This document shows positions 33,619-43,683 of a stretch of DNA of 64,000 nt, in pieces. The stretch is from the NCBI GenBank assembly GCA_030278955.1, contig JAOANR010000003.1:28349227-28413226 (forward strand), read 5' to 3'. The notes beneath the pieces were generated by a model. That model saw only the letters and a program-made list of their open reading frames with translations. It was not told where the DNA came from and ran no database searches. The position numbers and the translations under genes are program-made. Position 1 is the first letter of the stretch; every line of letters begins with the position of its first letter. The DNA is from Hygrophila difformis (Eukaryota > Streptophyta > Magnoliopsida > Lamiales > Acanthaceae).

Positions 33619-33952
33619 ATTAAAGACCCAAACTTCTCCAAGGATTAAGATGGCTGAAATTCTGCACATGCCTTTGAATTGGTCTCTGGTTTATCTAATT
33701 TAGGCACAAGAGGAACGATGACACAAAAAATCTAGTTGCACATAAATCTAGTTACATGGGTCTAAAATTTTATCGTATTTGTATTTTGTTTGATTTTCTT
33801 TTTTATTTTAAAAAAAATTTAATCTTTAAAAAATAAAATTAGTAAATTAAAATGTGTATAGTAATGAAGAATGGGAGATTTTTTATAGGAATGTGAATTT
33901 TATATCTTTTTTTTTCTAACTCTTCAATAAAATAACACAATGATTAAGAAAA
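33619..33952. other. AT-rich spacer
   Basis: No feature recognised; T- and A-runs. Confidence 0.5.
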
Positions 33953-33971
33953 AAAATTAGCATTAATATTT

Positions 33972-34142
33972 TTTTTGGTAAACAGTGACCATCATGTGTC
34001 GGCAAAAGTGTGTGGGAGCCCAAACCACACAAATTACAAAGGGGGATAAAGGGGAGGGAATAGAGGGCCGGATGGGGATCGAACTCCCAACCTGTGGTTG
34101 AGAGAATGGGGAACTTGACCACTAGGGTAAGTCCCCAACCCC
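33972..34142 (-). mobile_element. tRNA-derived SINE, full length
   Basis: The minus strand begins GGGGTTGGGGACTTACCCTAGTGG and has the B-box-like GTTCGATCCCC. The 18-bp TSD AAAATTAGCATTAATATT lies at 33953-33970 and 34143-34160. A hAT MITE later inserted at the edge of the right TSD copy. Confidence 0.88.
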
Positions 34143-34160
34143 AAAATTAGCATTAATATT

Positions 34161-34677
34161 TAGGGATGAAAATTGTACGGATACAGTCGGATAGTGTTGG
34201 ATACAGATATTATCCATATTTTTTTTGTCGAATTTGGTATCGAATACGGATGGGCCGGATACGAATACGGTTTCGGATGTTTCGAATTACGAATACGGTA
34301 CGGATACAGGACGGATATATGACGGATACGGATTCAATCGGATACATATTATCGGATAATTTTTTATAATCTTTTTTGAAAATTTGATATTTTTTTATAA
34401 TTATTAATTATTTTTAATTATTAAATATTAATATATTCGGATATCCATATTTAAAATCCGGATAATATCATATCAATTTTCGGATACGGTCGGATATTCT
34501 CGGATACACTTAGATATTTTCGGATACGAATACGAATGCGGATATTAAAATACGGATTCGAATTCGGATACGAATATTGAAATATCCGACCGGATAGTCG
34601 AAAACGGGTTCGGATTCGAATATAATCGGATACGGCATCGGATCGGTCGGATATTTACCGTACCGCTTTCACCCCTA
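34161..34677. mobile_element. hAT-type MITE, copy 2 (517 bp)
   Basis: Ends TAGGGATGAAAATTGTACGG and CCGTACCGCTTTCACCCCTA; 8-bp TSD TTAATATT at 34153-34160 and 34678-34685. Colinear with the copy at 11503-12027 over its whole length, with few differences. Confidence 0.93.
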
Positions 34678-34701
34678 TTAATATTCAATCATTATTAAAC
34701 A

Positions 34702-34866
34702 ACATGAAGACTTTGTCAAATGGTCAAGTCTCCTGACTTACAATCTAAAGGCTGGAAGTTCGATTCCTCACCCGGCTCCCTATCCATCCCCTTTATCCAT
34801 TTTGTAATTTGTGTGACACGAGCTCCCACCACTCATTTCCTAGTCTATATCAGCAAAAAAAGAAAA
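34702..34866 (+). mobile_element. tRNA-derived SINE
   Basis: It begins ACATGAAGACTTTGTCAAATGGTCAAG with an A-box-like tract, B box AGTTCGATTCC, the family body and an A-rich tail. No clear TSD. Confidence 0.75.
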
Positions 34867-34974
34867 GGAAAAAACAGTGTCCCACCCTTCGTATTTCAAT
34901 CCTTACTAAATTCAGCATTAATTACCAGTGGACTAACAAAAATATTAGTATCAACAACTAGTTGTAGTTGTTAA

Positions 34975-35107
34975 GCAATGTCTCGAGTACGAGCCTTTGT
35001 GTATGCATGAGTCTGCTTTGGGAAAGACAACCATTCAATGCCCGACAGATCCTCGAGAGATTAGTCATGGGTTTGATTTGGGAAAACCCTGTAGATGCCA
35101 AAAAAAT
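34975..35107 (+). mobile_element. SINE-like insertion of a second family
   Basis: A 133-bp unit starting GCAATGTCTCGAGTACGAGCC and ending in an A-run, flanked by AACTAGTTGTAGTTGTTAA (34956-34974) and the same 19-mer with one mismatch (35108-35126). Its start resembles the possible SINE at 23462-23600. It appears 5'-truncated. Confidence 0.6.
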
Positions 35108-35126
35108 AACTAGTTGTAGTTATTAA

Positions 35127-36121
35127 TATATTATTACATTAATTAGTTTAATAATTATCAAATAAATGTGTTTAATAAATGATTATTTCATTAAAAATCT
35201 AATTTCTCTTAAGTCTTAATTAATATAATCAGAACTTAAATATTGTTGAACAAAAATATAACGATTACTAAAATTTATTCAGTTTAATAAAGATTTATGC
35301 GACATAACTGTCGCCGTTGTTAGCTGAGATTTGGGTTGGCTCTCAGGGATAGATGCGAGCTACATCATATATTAAGATTAAAGAATCAAATTGCGGATGT
35401 CTTGGCTTGGTGGGTAAAGCAGGAATGCATAATTCTATATAATATGAGCGTTACCACATGATGAGATCAATGTATTCCCGGAGAAAGATGCGGATGGCAA
35501 TGTTTACACTCAGGGATAGAGACATATTGGTTTTGCTTTTGGCATTCAGTTTTTATTTATTTATTTTTCTTTGCTCGGCCTCTTAGTTGTGTTAAAAAGA
35601 AAAAACATTTATGTTTACAAATGTTTTAACATTAGCCCAGTATTTTTGTTCAAATTGGTCTGCAACATTAAATTAAAACCAAAATTATGCCTTTCTTTCT
35701 CTCTCTCTCTCTCTTTCCTTTTTTTTTTCTTTTTTTTTTTTTTAAAGTTCTCCTAATCATCCTGTCAGATAAGCCCCAAAATTTCCTGGACAAGAATAAT
35801 TAGACCTTATATAAATAAAATAAAAATCTAAAAAATAAGGGGAAAAAAAAACAAAGAAAAGAAACTTGGGTATGGAATATAGATGGAGTGCACCCAATGC
35901 CAAAAAATAAAAAGTGTGTGTTTGTGTGTGTAAAGGAGCAGCTTTTGCATCCTTTTAATTTGTGTCTGATAACTTTTTTACAGCTTTTCAACTCTCGCCT
36001 CTTTTTGGATTTAATTAGAGTTGAAATATTTATTTTCCTTTTATTTTCTTGCCCCAATTGGCTTTTTCCATTGGCTGAAAGAAATTAGTATAGATTTTGA
36101 TGTAACAGTACTATGTAATAA
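35127..36121. other. AT-rich intergenic DNA
   Basis: No gene supported. A weak coding-like tract near 35390-35430 (NQIADVLAWWVKQE) resembles the end of a LINE RNase H but is too short to call. A pyrimidine tract with (CT)n lies at 35690-35745. Confidence 0.4.
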
Positions 36122-36130
36122 TTTCTTATT

Positions 36131-36330
36131 GAGGAAATGAATTTTTTAGGCCATTACAAGACACCATTTCCACATTTGGGCCATTATGAAATCAATTTCC
36201 AATTTTAGGCCATTAGAAACCCTCTTTGACCAAATTAAGGCCATTTAGACTATTTTGACTTTTTCAAACTTCAATTAACCCTACCAACTTTTACTTTATT
36301 TCATTTTGACCACAGATTTTAGTTTCTTCA
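36131..36330. repeat. Left terminal inverted repeat of the virus-bearing unit
   Basis: Shared blocks with the inverse of the right end include GGCCATTACAAG, TATTCCAC/TTTCCAC, AATTTCC-AATTTTAGGCCATTA and AAATTAAGGCCAT. By eye about two-thirds of positions match over some 150 bp. It consists largely of repeated GGCCATTA words. Confidence 0.7.
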
Positions 36331-36354
36331 TTATCATTAGTCCAATATCAGCCC

Positions 36355-36640
36355 ATCATGCTTCCGATAATTAAATTAAGCACTAAACTTCATACCTTGG
36401 CTTTGACCGCCTTGCTGCCGGGTTTCCTAAGCTCCGGGATTTTACGGACTTCCTCCAACCACGCAGCCGCGACCGATGGTTCACCGATTCTTGGCTCCTT
36501 CAGCAACAAACAGCACAGTCCTATTTCGTTTCCTACCTTAGGACGTATCAAGATATGAATAAAGGGTTTTAATTATATTATCGGGATATTTGGGATATTT
36601 GGAAGCCTGGATTTTACTGAAGAAATATTAAAAATATTAT
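36355..36640 (-). other. Viral intergenic/leader segment shared with the foldback element
   Basis: This stretch is colinear with the inner arm and loop of the 18-kb foldback element (18430-18730). On the viral minus strand it follows the TATA box and would lie in the pregenomic RNA leader. Unlike typical leaders, no large stem-loop is obvious within this segment alone. Confidence 0.7.
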
Positions 36641-36824
36641 TTAAACATCATTTCCCCTATCGGAGAAGACAGACACTTAGTTCCTCATGGAGGATACAAG
36701 ACTCTTGGGGGAATACCCCATACTTTTACAGACTCGAAAGGAAATATGCAGAAAGAGAAATATTACAAATACTTTGAAGAGTTGGGAGGAATTTTCGATG
36801 CCTTCCATCTGCTTCAAACTCCTT

Positions 36825-36832
36825 TATTTATA
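36825..36832 (-). promoter_or_regulatory. TATA box of the pararetroviral main promoter
   Basis: Minus-strand TATAAATA, about 400 nt after the end of the last frame, is the position of the pregenomic RNA promoter in Caulimoviridae. GC-rich CGCGGGCGCC lies just upstream. Confidence 0.65.
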
Positions 36833-37238
36833 GGCGCCCGCGGACTTCAGCCCCGGATTCCAATCTTCCTCTAAATCCTTGTGACGTCACTGCGTTCGTC
36901 ACTTGGCCTTAATTTCCACCGGCTATATTATTATCCTTTTTTTTTTGAATTATTACGTTAGGTGGCCTTTGTCAACTTTCCACCTTCTCTTGTCGGCCAC
37001 TTTCTGCCAGCTATTCTGCCCTTCTTTGTCGGCTTTTAATTATGAGTGTTGCCGACACCTCTCTTTCTTTTACATCCAGCTAATCTTACTTTGGCTTGTG
37101 AAAGTTTTTTGGACGTTTCTTTCCTTTGTCCTGTTCGGGTCCGGATTTTTTCTGGGTTACCCGGATCTTTGTACCGAAGGGGTTTCTCCTGTTCTGCACA
37201 ATATGGGCATATGTGGTTATCCCATTGGCCAACATGCA

Positions 37239-38360
37239 TCATGTTGCATGCCTTTTTTTTCTGGTAGACTCGGTTGCTGGCGACTTGTTTTCCCAGATGA
37301 GTAACCTCTTCTTTTCGAATGAGGTTTCCGCAAACTCTGTGCTTTTCCCTGTTAAAGAATTAACCAGGAACGATCCATTTAAATTATTTGAGAATATTTT
37401 AAACGGATATTTAACCTTTTCCATCTCGGTGAGACAGACCCAGAATCCCCATGCTCGTCGGGTGGAGATTTCATCTTCGCTGATTGAAGATACCAATGGT
37501 GCCTTCTCATCCATAGACTTAACTCTGTTGAAGGCAATCATATCAGGTCTCTGTAATTTAATAAATTGAAAGACCGGATAAGAACCTTTTCCGACTATTT
37601 CTGGTGCCGCTGAAATGAACTTAAGCTCCAGAATATCTCCTCTTTGCAGGTGCGGGTTGTTCTGCCATGATTCGTGCACCGCACTACTTATCCATCCCGG
37701 AAGTTTTTCGATTTCCGGAAACCCTGGTGATGTAGTATGAACAGATGCTAATGCTCCAAAGTCATACCACTTTCGAACCTCTTCTGGTTTCGATCCTTCG
37801 AGCATCCATACCCTGTTGTATCTCCCGGATGTCTCGATTACTGTTTTGCTAGGGTTAATTCCCTTTTTGGAAACCAGTTGTTCCCATTTTCCTTGGTAGT
37901 CCAGCCAGGCATTAGATAGGACCTTCTCGTCTGAATCAACCTTAGAGGTGCCTGTCATTGGCCTAAGGTTAATTTCTTCCTCTTTCACCCCAGAGGCAGT
38001 GGGTTGACTTGAGCTTTCGGAAATGTGACTTTCCTCTTGCTCAACATTTTTGTCGGTATCCGACAATGGTTCCTTTGAAGCAGTGCTTGAATCTGCTTCT
38101 TCATATGTGACCACTTTAGCTTTTTGGGCACATTTCTCTTTGTTTACCAGGGAAGCTGACGCTTTCCTGATTGGCTCTAATACTGTTTCCCATAGTGCTA
38201 TCATTGCTATATGGGAGGTTCGTATATCATCGCTCTGTTGTATTTGGCCAGCTGCTCGTGCATTGATCTCGAGCTGTCCAAAATGCTTCGATAGCTCCTC
38301 TAGGTTTTCTCTGAGGTGCCTGAATCTCGTAATGATGGAATCAGCTTCAAATGCTTCCAT
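37239..38360 (-). CDS. Pararetroviral P6/TAV-position protein
   Basis: 373 residues, intact, overlapping the end of the polymerase frame by 14 nt. It occupies the place of the transactivator/viroplasmin of caulimoviruses and relatives, which reinitiates translation on polycistronic RNA and forms inclusion bodies. The N-terminal 90 residues are helical and coiled-coil-like (FRHLRENLEELSKHFGQLE). A charged linker follows, then a globular part from about residue 150 with W/G/Y-rich tracts (NAWLDYQGKWEQLV, SGRYNRVWMLEG, KLPGWISSAVHESWQ). The tail is basic. The assignment rests on position and general character; I do not see a diagnostic motif, so another accessory role is possible. Confidence 0.6.
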   Translation of the reverse strand: MEAFEADSIITRFRHLRENLEELSKHFGQLEINARAAGQIQQSDDIRTSHIAMIALWETVLEPIRKASASLVNKEKCAQKAKVVTYEEADSSTASKEPLSDTDKNVEQEESHISESSSQPTASGVKEEEINLRPMTGTSKVDSDEKVLSNAWLDYQGKWEQLVSKKGINPSKTVIETSGRYNRVWMLEGSKPEEVRKWYDFGALASVHTTSPGFPEIEKLPGWISSAVHESWQNNPHLQRGDILELKFISAAPEIVGKGSYPVFQFIKLQRPDMIAFNRVKSMDEKAPLVSSISEDEISTRRAWGFWVCLTEMEKVKYPFKIFSNNLNGSFLVNSLTGKSTEFAETSFEKKRLLIWENKSPATESTRKKRHAT

Positions 38361-40407
38361 CTCTCATTAGGAAATCTGTAAGAACATTTTCATGAGATTT
38401 TATAACATCAATATCATAAGTATAATATTGACATTCAGCTTGCCATCTGATAATACGAGCTTTTTCAATTTTTGATTCAAGTATATTTTTTAAAAAAGCC
38501 CTAACATTAGTATTATCAACTTTTAATACAAATTTCTTTGCAAGTAAGAATAAAGACCATTTTTTAAATATTTTCCATACTGCAAAAAATTCCTTTTCGT
38601 TAATATGCCAAAGTTTGGCTTGTTGTTCAGTGAACAACCCTCCTGTGTATCTACAAGGTTCTTGACCCGTAGTTGTTTTTTTCATGAGCACTCCTGCCCA
38701 TCGAAAATCATTGGCGTCTGTATAGACTACCAGCTCATCCTCATCCTGAGGTATCGCGAGTTTTGGCAAGCTATTGCAGACTTGCTTTAGTTCACGAATT
38801 CTCTTAGTATGGATTTCTTCCCATTTCCATCTAGAGCTTTCAGTCTCTTTCAGGAGTGGTCTAAAATCCTTTCTATATTTTGCAAGGTCTTTAATAAACA
38901 TACCCACAAAATTTACAACTCCTAAGAAACTCTGAAGTTGTTTCTTGTCTTTTAATATATCAGGAAAATTGCGGATTTTCTCCACAATGTGTTCCTGTAA
39001 CTCTATTCCTGCTTCATCAATTTGAACTCCTAAGAATTCAATTTTGTTAGCAGCGATAGTGGCCTTTTTCTCAGAGAGAACTAGACCTTCCCTGTGACAT
39101 GCATCAGAAAATATTTCAAGATGTTTAATATGCTCTTTAATATTTCGAGATGCAATCAGAATGTCATCTATGTAGACGAACATAAACTCTAGATAATCCT
39201 TAAATAGATTATCCATCTTTCTTTGGAATATCTGAGGGGCATTAGAAAGCCCCATTGGCATAACATTCCAAATATATTGCCCTTGTGGGGTGGAGAATGC
39301 TGTGAATTTCTTCGACTCATTCTCCATCTTAATCTGATAGAAACCAGATTTGCAATCAAATTTAGAAAACACTTTAGCACCTTTGATGCAATCAATTAAG
39401 TGTTCTCTACTCGGAATGTAATAACCATCAAACTGTATTATTTTGTTAATACCTTGATAGTTTATTACCAACCTGGGTTTACCTCTCTTTATTTCACCGT
39501 GGTTTCTTACCAAGAATCCAGGGCTACTATAAGCTGAGACTCCAGGCTCGATGAGTTTAAGATCAATATTCTCCTTGATAATTTGCTGCATATCTTTCTT
39601 ATCCTGCATATTCATTAAGATGGGTTTGTATCGAACATACTCATATTTATATTGTTCTTTTACCTGTAGAGTAGCTTCGATCTTGTTTTTATCCCACCAT
39701 GCCAGAGGATCCTCGTTTAAGTTTCTCTGGATAAGTCTTTTGACAGTTTCGAGGGACAATTTAGTTTCCCCATCAATGTCTAGTGAAGTTATATTTAATG
39801 ACTTCATTTCCTGCATTGCTTCTTTGAGGTTTATAATTTCCTCAATAGAAGCTTCATCAAATCCTTGCTGTCTAAAAGACAACAAAGCCTTACCAAACTT
39901 TCTTTTATCCTGCATTTTTGGATGGGTTAGTTTGGCATCATTATCACCACGTTTGCTGCGAAATAATATAGGCATTAACCTGTTGAATGCCTTTTCCCTG
40001 CGCAACACCTGTATCTCATTTCCACAACTTGTGGTAAATATTAACAAATTTCTTTTGTTATCTTGAACATATTTTGTAAAGGATTGTATAAAATTGTTTC
40101 CTAACAAAATATCCGCTCCTGTGTCATGAAAGTAAATAGGAGGCGTTTTTACCTTATACCAAGGTGTACCAAATGCTCCTCCAATCATGATATTCGCTTG
40201 TCGAATACCCTTATTTAGTACTAAGATTTTTTGGGAAAAATCTCTTCCTGCAATAATGGGTAATGATTCCATAGCTTCGCTAGGGAAAACTCCTGGTTTT
40301 GCCGTGCAAATACCTGATCCTGAATCAATATAAGCTGCGAAATATTCTGACTTATATTCTTCATATATTATCCCTACTGAGATATAAATGGAGAATGGAC
40401 TTGTCAT
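38347..40407 (-). CDS. Pararetroviral polymerase (aspartic protease, RT, RNase H)
   Basis: 686 residues, no stops. The start overlaps the movement-protein stop in an ATGA arrangement. A protease site AYIDSGSG is at residues 25-32 and its partner ILLGNNF at 100-106. RT follows from about 270 to 470: FSKFDCKSGFYQI, the MPMGLSNAPQIFQ tract and catalytic YIDD at 412-415. RNase H spans about 555-680, with D564 (YTDAN), E606 and D631 in place. There is no integrase, as expected. The enzyme makes virion DNA from pregenomic RNA. All catalytic residues are present. Confidence 0.9.
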   Translation of the reverse strand: MTSPFSIYISVGIIYEEYKSEYFAAYIDSGSGICTAKPGVFPSEAMESLPIIAGRDFSQKILVLNKGIRQANIMIGGAFGTPWYKVKTPPIYFHDTGADILLGNNFIQSFTKYVQDNKRNLLIFTTSCGNEIQVLRREKAFNRLMPILFRSKRGDNDAKLTHPKMQDKRKFGKALLSFRQQGFDEASIEEIINLKEAMQEMKSLNITSLDIDGETKLSLETVKRLIQRNLNEDPLAWWDKNKIEATLQVKEQYKYEYVRYKPILMNMQDKKDMQQIIKENIDLKLIEPGVSAYSSPGFLVRNHGEIKRGKPRLVINYQGINKIIQFDGYYIPSREHLIDCIKGAKVFSKFDCKSGFYQIKMENESKKFTAFSTPQGQYIWNVMPMGLSNAPQIFQRKMDNLFKDYLEFMFVYIDDILIASRNIKEHIKHLEIFSDACHREGLVLSEKKATIAANKIEFLGVQIDEAGIELQEHIVEKIRNFPDILKDKKQLQSFLGVVNFVGMFIKDLAKYRKDFRPLLKETESSRWKWEEIHTKRIRELKQVCNSLPKLAIPQDEDELVVYTDANDFRWAGVLMKKTTTGQEPCRYTGGLFTEQQAKLWHINEKEFFAVWKIFKKWSLFLLAKKFVLKVDNTNVRAFLKNILESKIEKARIIRWQAECQYYTYDIDVIKSHENVLTDFLMRDGSI

Positions 40408-41651
40408 TTAATTCTGATGGTGTGACCCTTCAGATTAAATTCTATACCATTATCCTTTCTTATCCATGGTTTATGATTTTCGAGAAAACTTAATCCCAAA
40501 ATCATAACCCCATTGTCTTTTCCGGCGGTGCCTAAAACTCTGATCTCGTGTCCTGCAATTTCAATTGTTCCTTCATAGGTTCCAATTGATGGCTGCTGCA
40601 AGTAGTATAAGTCATCACATGGAAAACGGTTAATCTTTTCAGTGATGTCGAATATTACTCGTATTTCTTTCCATCCTTCAGGGCATTTTATCTTTATATT
40701 ATCTACCCTAATGGATTGAGGAGTTAGATCTTTGATGAACTCCTTCCCTTTATATGCCATAATTCTGTCTTCCGAAAAAGACATACGGCTTGCGTACTCA
40801 ATTCTAGCACTCGTTGATCTGTCTAGAATTGGATGATCTCTTATTTGTATGTCTACTCCTCCTAACCTTGGAATCTGGGTAGGATTTGGAGTCATGACTT
40901 TAGCAAATTCCTTGAAAATTCTAGGAATTTCTATATATTCTTTCCTGAGAAATAAGTCAGAATGATGACTATTGGAAAGTGCATAAGAGATTCTATAAGT
41001 TATAGAATATGGCCTGTTCCCTTCTTTCATCAGATCTTTTCTTTTAAAATCCTGATGAAGGGTTAGAACTCTACTAAAATCTTGGTCAGCTAAGTTATAG
41101 GAAATTCTGGGATGTATGTCAAACATTAACTTCCCAGCATATAAATTTCCTACCATAGTTCCAAGAAGACCATCTCTAAGGTTATTGATTCTTCTATCAG
41201 TGACTGATAGATGCAATTCAGAATCAATGCCTTCTTTGAAGGTTGCCTTAATTACTACTTCAATGGCTCCTATGTGGATCCATTTCATAGTAATGGCGAT
41301 TTCCTCCTTCATTCTGCTTAATTCCTCAAGAATTTCTTCTTTAGGAATTAATTGCATATCCATAACATTACAAGTAAGTTCCATAGGAATTGCAAACTCA
41401 CCTGCACTTACCTTGTAGATGATGTTATGTCTTCTCTGGTTGAGTCCCATCTGGTTAAGAACTCGTCCAATCCCGCCAATTCTGAATCCGTCATATGGGC
41501 TGAGGTTGGAATCTTGTCGCATTATTCTTTCCATGGTTCGATTCGAGATCGTCATCCTTGAAAAGAATCCAGACAGGTTTTCAGTGGTCTGAATCCTGTC
41601 TTCTTCAGTCAGACTCGGTTGAAGATCCATCTGAATATGAGTCCGAGTCAC
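40404..41651 (-). CDS. Pararetroviral movement protein (30K superfamily)
   Basis: 415 residues, intact; it overlaps the coat-protein frame by 47 nt. The central part (about residues 75-250: YKVSAGEFAIPMELTCNVMD, then KWIHIGAIEVVIKATF) matches the beta-rich core of 30K-type movement proteins of Caulimoviridae, which widen plasmodesmata. An N-terminal extension of about 60 residues is polar. The last 80 residues end in a tract (MILGLSFLENHKPWI) that resembles the C-terminal half of a retropepsin, which is odd for a movement protein. Confidence 0.75.
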   Translation of the reverse strand: MTRTHIQMDLQPSLTEEDRIQTTENLSGFFSRMTISNRTMERIMRQDSNLSPYDGFRIGGIGRVLNQMGLNQRRHNIIYKVSAGEFAIPMELTCNVMDMQLIPKEEILEELSRMKEEIAITMKWIHIGAIEVVIKATFKEGIDSELHLSVTDRRINNLRDGLLGTMVGNLYAGKLMFDIHPRISYNLADQDFSRVLTLHQDFKRKDLMKEGNRPYSITYRISYALSNSHHSDLFLRKEYIEIPRIFKEFAKVMTPNPTQIPRLGGVDIQIRDHPILDRSTSARIEYASRMSFSEDRIMAYKGKEFIKDLTPQSIRVDNIKIKCPEGWKEIRVIFDITEKINRFPCDDLYYLQQPSIGTYEGTIEIAGHEIRVLGTAGKDNGVMILGLSFLENHKPWIRKDNGIEFNLKGHTIRIK

Positions 41652-42984
41652 TTCTTAATTCTTCCTCGTAGATGCTTTCATCCGAGGGGATGTCCTCAAA
41701 CTGATAGACTGGTACCAGCTTTCCATGGTAGACTGCTTCAACGATATCCTCCGTGGCTTCGTACATTCGTACCTCACGATTCTGAGGGCAATCGGGTGAG
41801 ATATGACCTCTGGCTCCACACTTCCAACAGTTGCAGTCCTTGAAACTTTCGTTGGCTCGGGTATGGGCTCGTCTGAATGTTCTCTTGGACGTCGTTCTCC
41901 CCGCGCTCCTTGCTGCTGAGCTAGTTGAACCTTGGGATGAACTCTTCGTCGTTCCTGTTCTTTGTCCAGTTTTGTATGATCTGGCCTTGCTCTTGGACCA
42001 CCATGCTCTTCTTCTTCGGAATGGAGGTCTTCTGAAACTCCTACTGTATGAGCCCCGACTCTTCTTCTTTTTCCTCTTTTCTCCTGATTCTCCTATAATT
42101 GTTGGAAAATTGTTATTTTCACAGCAAAGAGGAGTTCTTTTTATTTTACCTCTTAGTCTCTTGATGTTCTTTTGGGCTGCTGCCTGTTGACACCATTCAC
42201 TGAGCTTATCCTTTAAGAAGGACATTCTTCGAGCTATTGAGTCCACTGTACCAGGGGGTACTGTGTACGATTGGATCAACATTTCTCTCCATGGGATGCA
42301 GATCTTTGCAAGGAACATGGGACATGCTATTTCAGCTGTCATTTCACTCCGAAAATAGTATTTACGAAACCAGTAGATATATTCGTCTACTGCGCAAATA
42401 CTTCTTAACTCCATACCCAACAGTGCTTGGGTATAGACTTTGATTTTTTCTGTTCTCTGTTCTTCAAAATAACCATCTCCTACAAAATGGGTTTTGAATA
42501 AGAGGCCAAACCTTTCGCAGATTGTGCTTTTGGATTCTCCTTCGAGTATTTGCTCCTTTAAAGCAGCCGTGGAGTTTTTCCAGCCCAGCTTTGCCGATCC
42601 TTCGAGACTCAGCTCTATTAATCTGACAAAGTTTTCTTTATCGAGTTCCAGGGTGGTTGCTGCAATCTTCATTGAAGCTACCCATTCATTGATCAGGTCT
42701 TCGATGTTTCGGAAGTCGATAACGTCGAGATTTAGTGTTATGCCATATGGATTTAATGGTTGTAACATCGTCTTGGCCCACGGTGTGGATTCTGGTGCTC
42801 TACTTGGGTTCCGTCCTGGGTTTCGTCTTGCATTAAGATGCACCTCAGGATACCTGTTCATGTAGAAGTCTGTACTTTCTCTCATTGGAACATTAGGCGG
42901 TCCATCGTGGGTCACGTTGGATCCTGATCCTTCCGCATAACCCAATTGAAGGACTTCATTGGGTTTTACATTAACCAGATCCAT
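41605..42984 (-). CDS. Pararetroviral coat protein with zinc knuckle
   Basis: 459 residues, intact. The middle is a capsid-type helical region (about residues 70-280: NIEDLINEWVASMKIAATTL, GSAKLGWKNSTAAL and others). A strongly basic region with R/K runs (about 305-380) suggests nuclear import and nucleic-acid binding. The single knuckle CWKCGARGHISPDC is at residues 386-399 (CX2CX4HX4C) and the tail is acidic, rich in S, D and E. This order is that of caulimovirid coat proteins. It lies 65 nt after the preceding small frame. Confidence 0.85.
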   Translation of the reverse strand: MDLVNVKPNEVLQLGYAEGSGSNVTHDGPPNVPMRESTDFYMNRYPEVHLNARRNPGRNPSRAPESTPWAKTMLQPLNPYGITLNLDVIDFRNIEDLINEWVASMKIAATTLELDKENFVRLIELSLEGSAKLGWKNSTAALKEQILEGESKSTICERFGLLFKTHFVGDGYFEEQRTEKIKVYTQALLGMELRSICAVDEYIYWFRKYYFRSEMTAEIACPMFLAKICIPWREMLIQSYTVPPGTVDSIARRMSFLKDKLSEWCQQAAAQKNIKRLRGKIKRTPLCCENNNFPTIIGESGEKRKKKKSRGSYSRSFRRPPFRRRRAWWSKSKARSYKTGQRTGTTKSSSQGSTSSAARSAGRTTSKRTFRRAHTRANESFKDCNCWKCGARGHISPDCPQNREVRMYEATEDIVEAVYHGKLVPVYQFEDIPSDESIYEEELRSDSDSYSDGSSTESD

Positions 42985-43049
42985 AATCCCAAGTTGGGAA
43001 AATGATTATGCTAATTCTTGTAGATCTGATAGATCTGCCCTGGAAACAC

Positions 43050-43472
43050 TCATTCGACTGTTTTCAGGAGATCGATCATAAGCTCTTCTTGTGATTTCTG
43101 CTTTGGAACCATAGTTGCTTTACCCTTTTGATGTAAAGCTTGTACTGGTCCGAATGCATCTCTAATATTGGCTTGGTTATTCTTGGAAGATCCAGGAATA
43201 TCCTTCTGCCTTTTCTTGATATCCGAAATGTCAAATTTTAGATTCAAAATTTCTTTCTTTAGATCTTGAAATACTTTCAAGATCTCATCTGTTGTCTGAT
43301 TCAAGTTATCTATTTTCCCAGGTATAATTAATACCCGGTTACCAAAATCTTGAATCGTCTTTTGGATTTCTCTTAAGTCTTTTGATAACTTAGAGCTATC
43401 CGGATCAATTTCTTTCCAGTCCGTTCCTCTCATTTTTAGGAAAGAAACTGATTTTGATAATATCTTGTCCAT
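43050..43472 (-). CDS. Small coiled-coil protein, virion-associated-protein position
   Basis: 140 residues, intact; the first frame after the primer site. Residues about 25-100 form a heptad-like coiled coil (LSKDLREIQKTIQDF, IDNLNQTTDEILKVFQDLKK). The C-terminus is basic (KGKATMVPKQKSQEE). Position and architecture resemble the virion-associated or P2-type proteins of several caulimovirid genera, which link capsids to movement or vector transmission. No direct motif proves this. Confidence 0.6.
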   Translation of the reverse strand: MDKILSKSVSFLKMRGTDWKEIDPDSSKLSKDLREIQKTIQDFGNRVLIIPGKIDNLNQTTDEILKVFQDLKKEILNLKFDISDIKKRQKDIPGSSKNNQANIRDAFGPVQALHQKGKATMVPKQKSQEELMIDLLKTVE

Positions 43473-43640
43473 GGGACAAGTTCAAGAAATTTCTTTGGAA
43501 TTTTCTATTTTTTATTTCCAAAATTTGGAAATAACTTGTGGGTTTCAAATTAATTGAATCCATTAAATAATTAAATCTTCTCCATTAAGAAATAAAATAT
43601 TATAAATAATATAATTAATATGTTCTTCAATAAAACCTAG

Positions 43641-43652
43641 GCTCTGATACCA
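43641..43652 (-). other. Pararetroviral tRNA-iMet primer-binding site
   Basis: Minus-strand TGGTATCAGAGC lies 169 nt before the first frame. It marks the conventional start of the circular genome. Confidence 0.85.
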
Positions 43653-43675
43653 ATTTTCAAGCGCATTGGGTGTCA

Positions 43676-43683
43676 TTTATATA
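43676..43683 (-). promoter_or_regulatory. TATA-like box immediately upstream of the viral primer site
   Basis: Minus-strand TATATAAA lies 24 nt before the primer site, between the terminal inverted repeat and the virus. It could give a transcript starting at about the primer site and covering all five frames. Confidence 0.4.

Noticed and set aside
35380..35440. LINE RNase H tail
   Set aside because: Only about 14 residues look similar and neighbouring frames have stops; too little to annotate.
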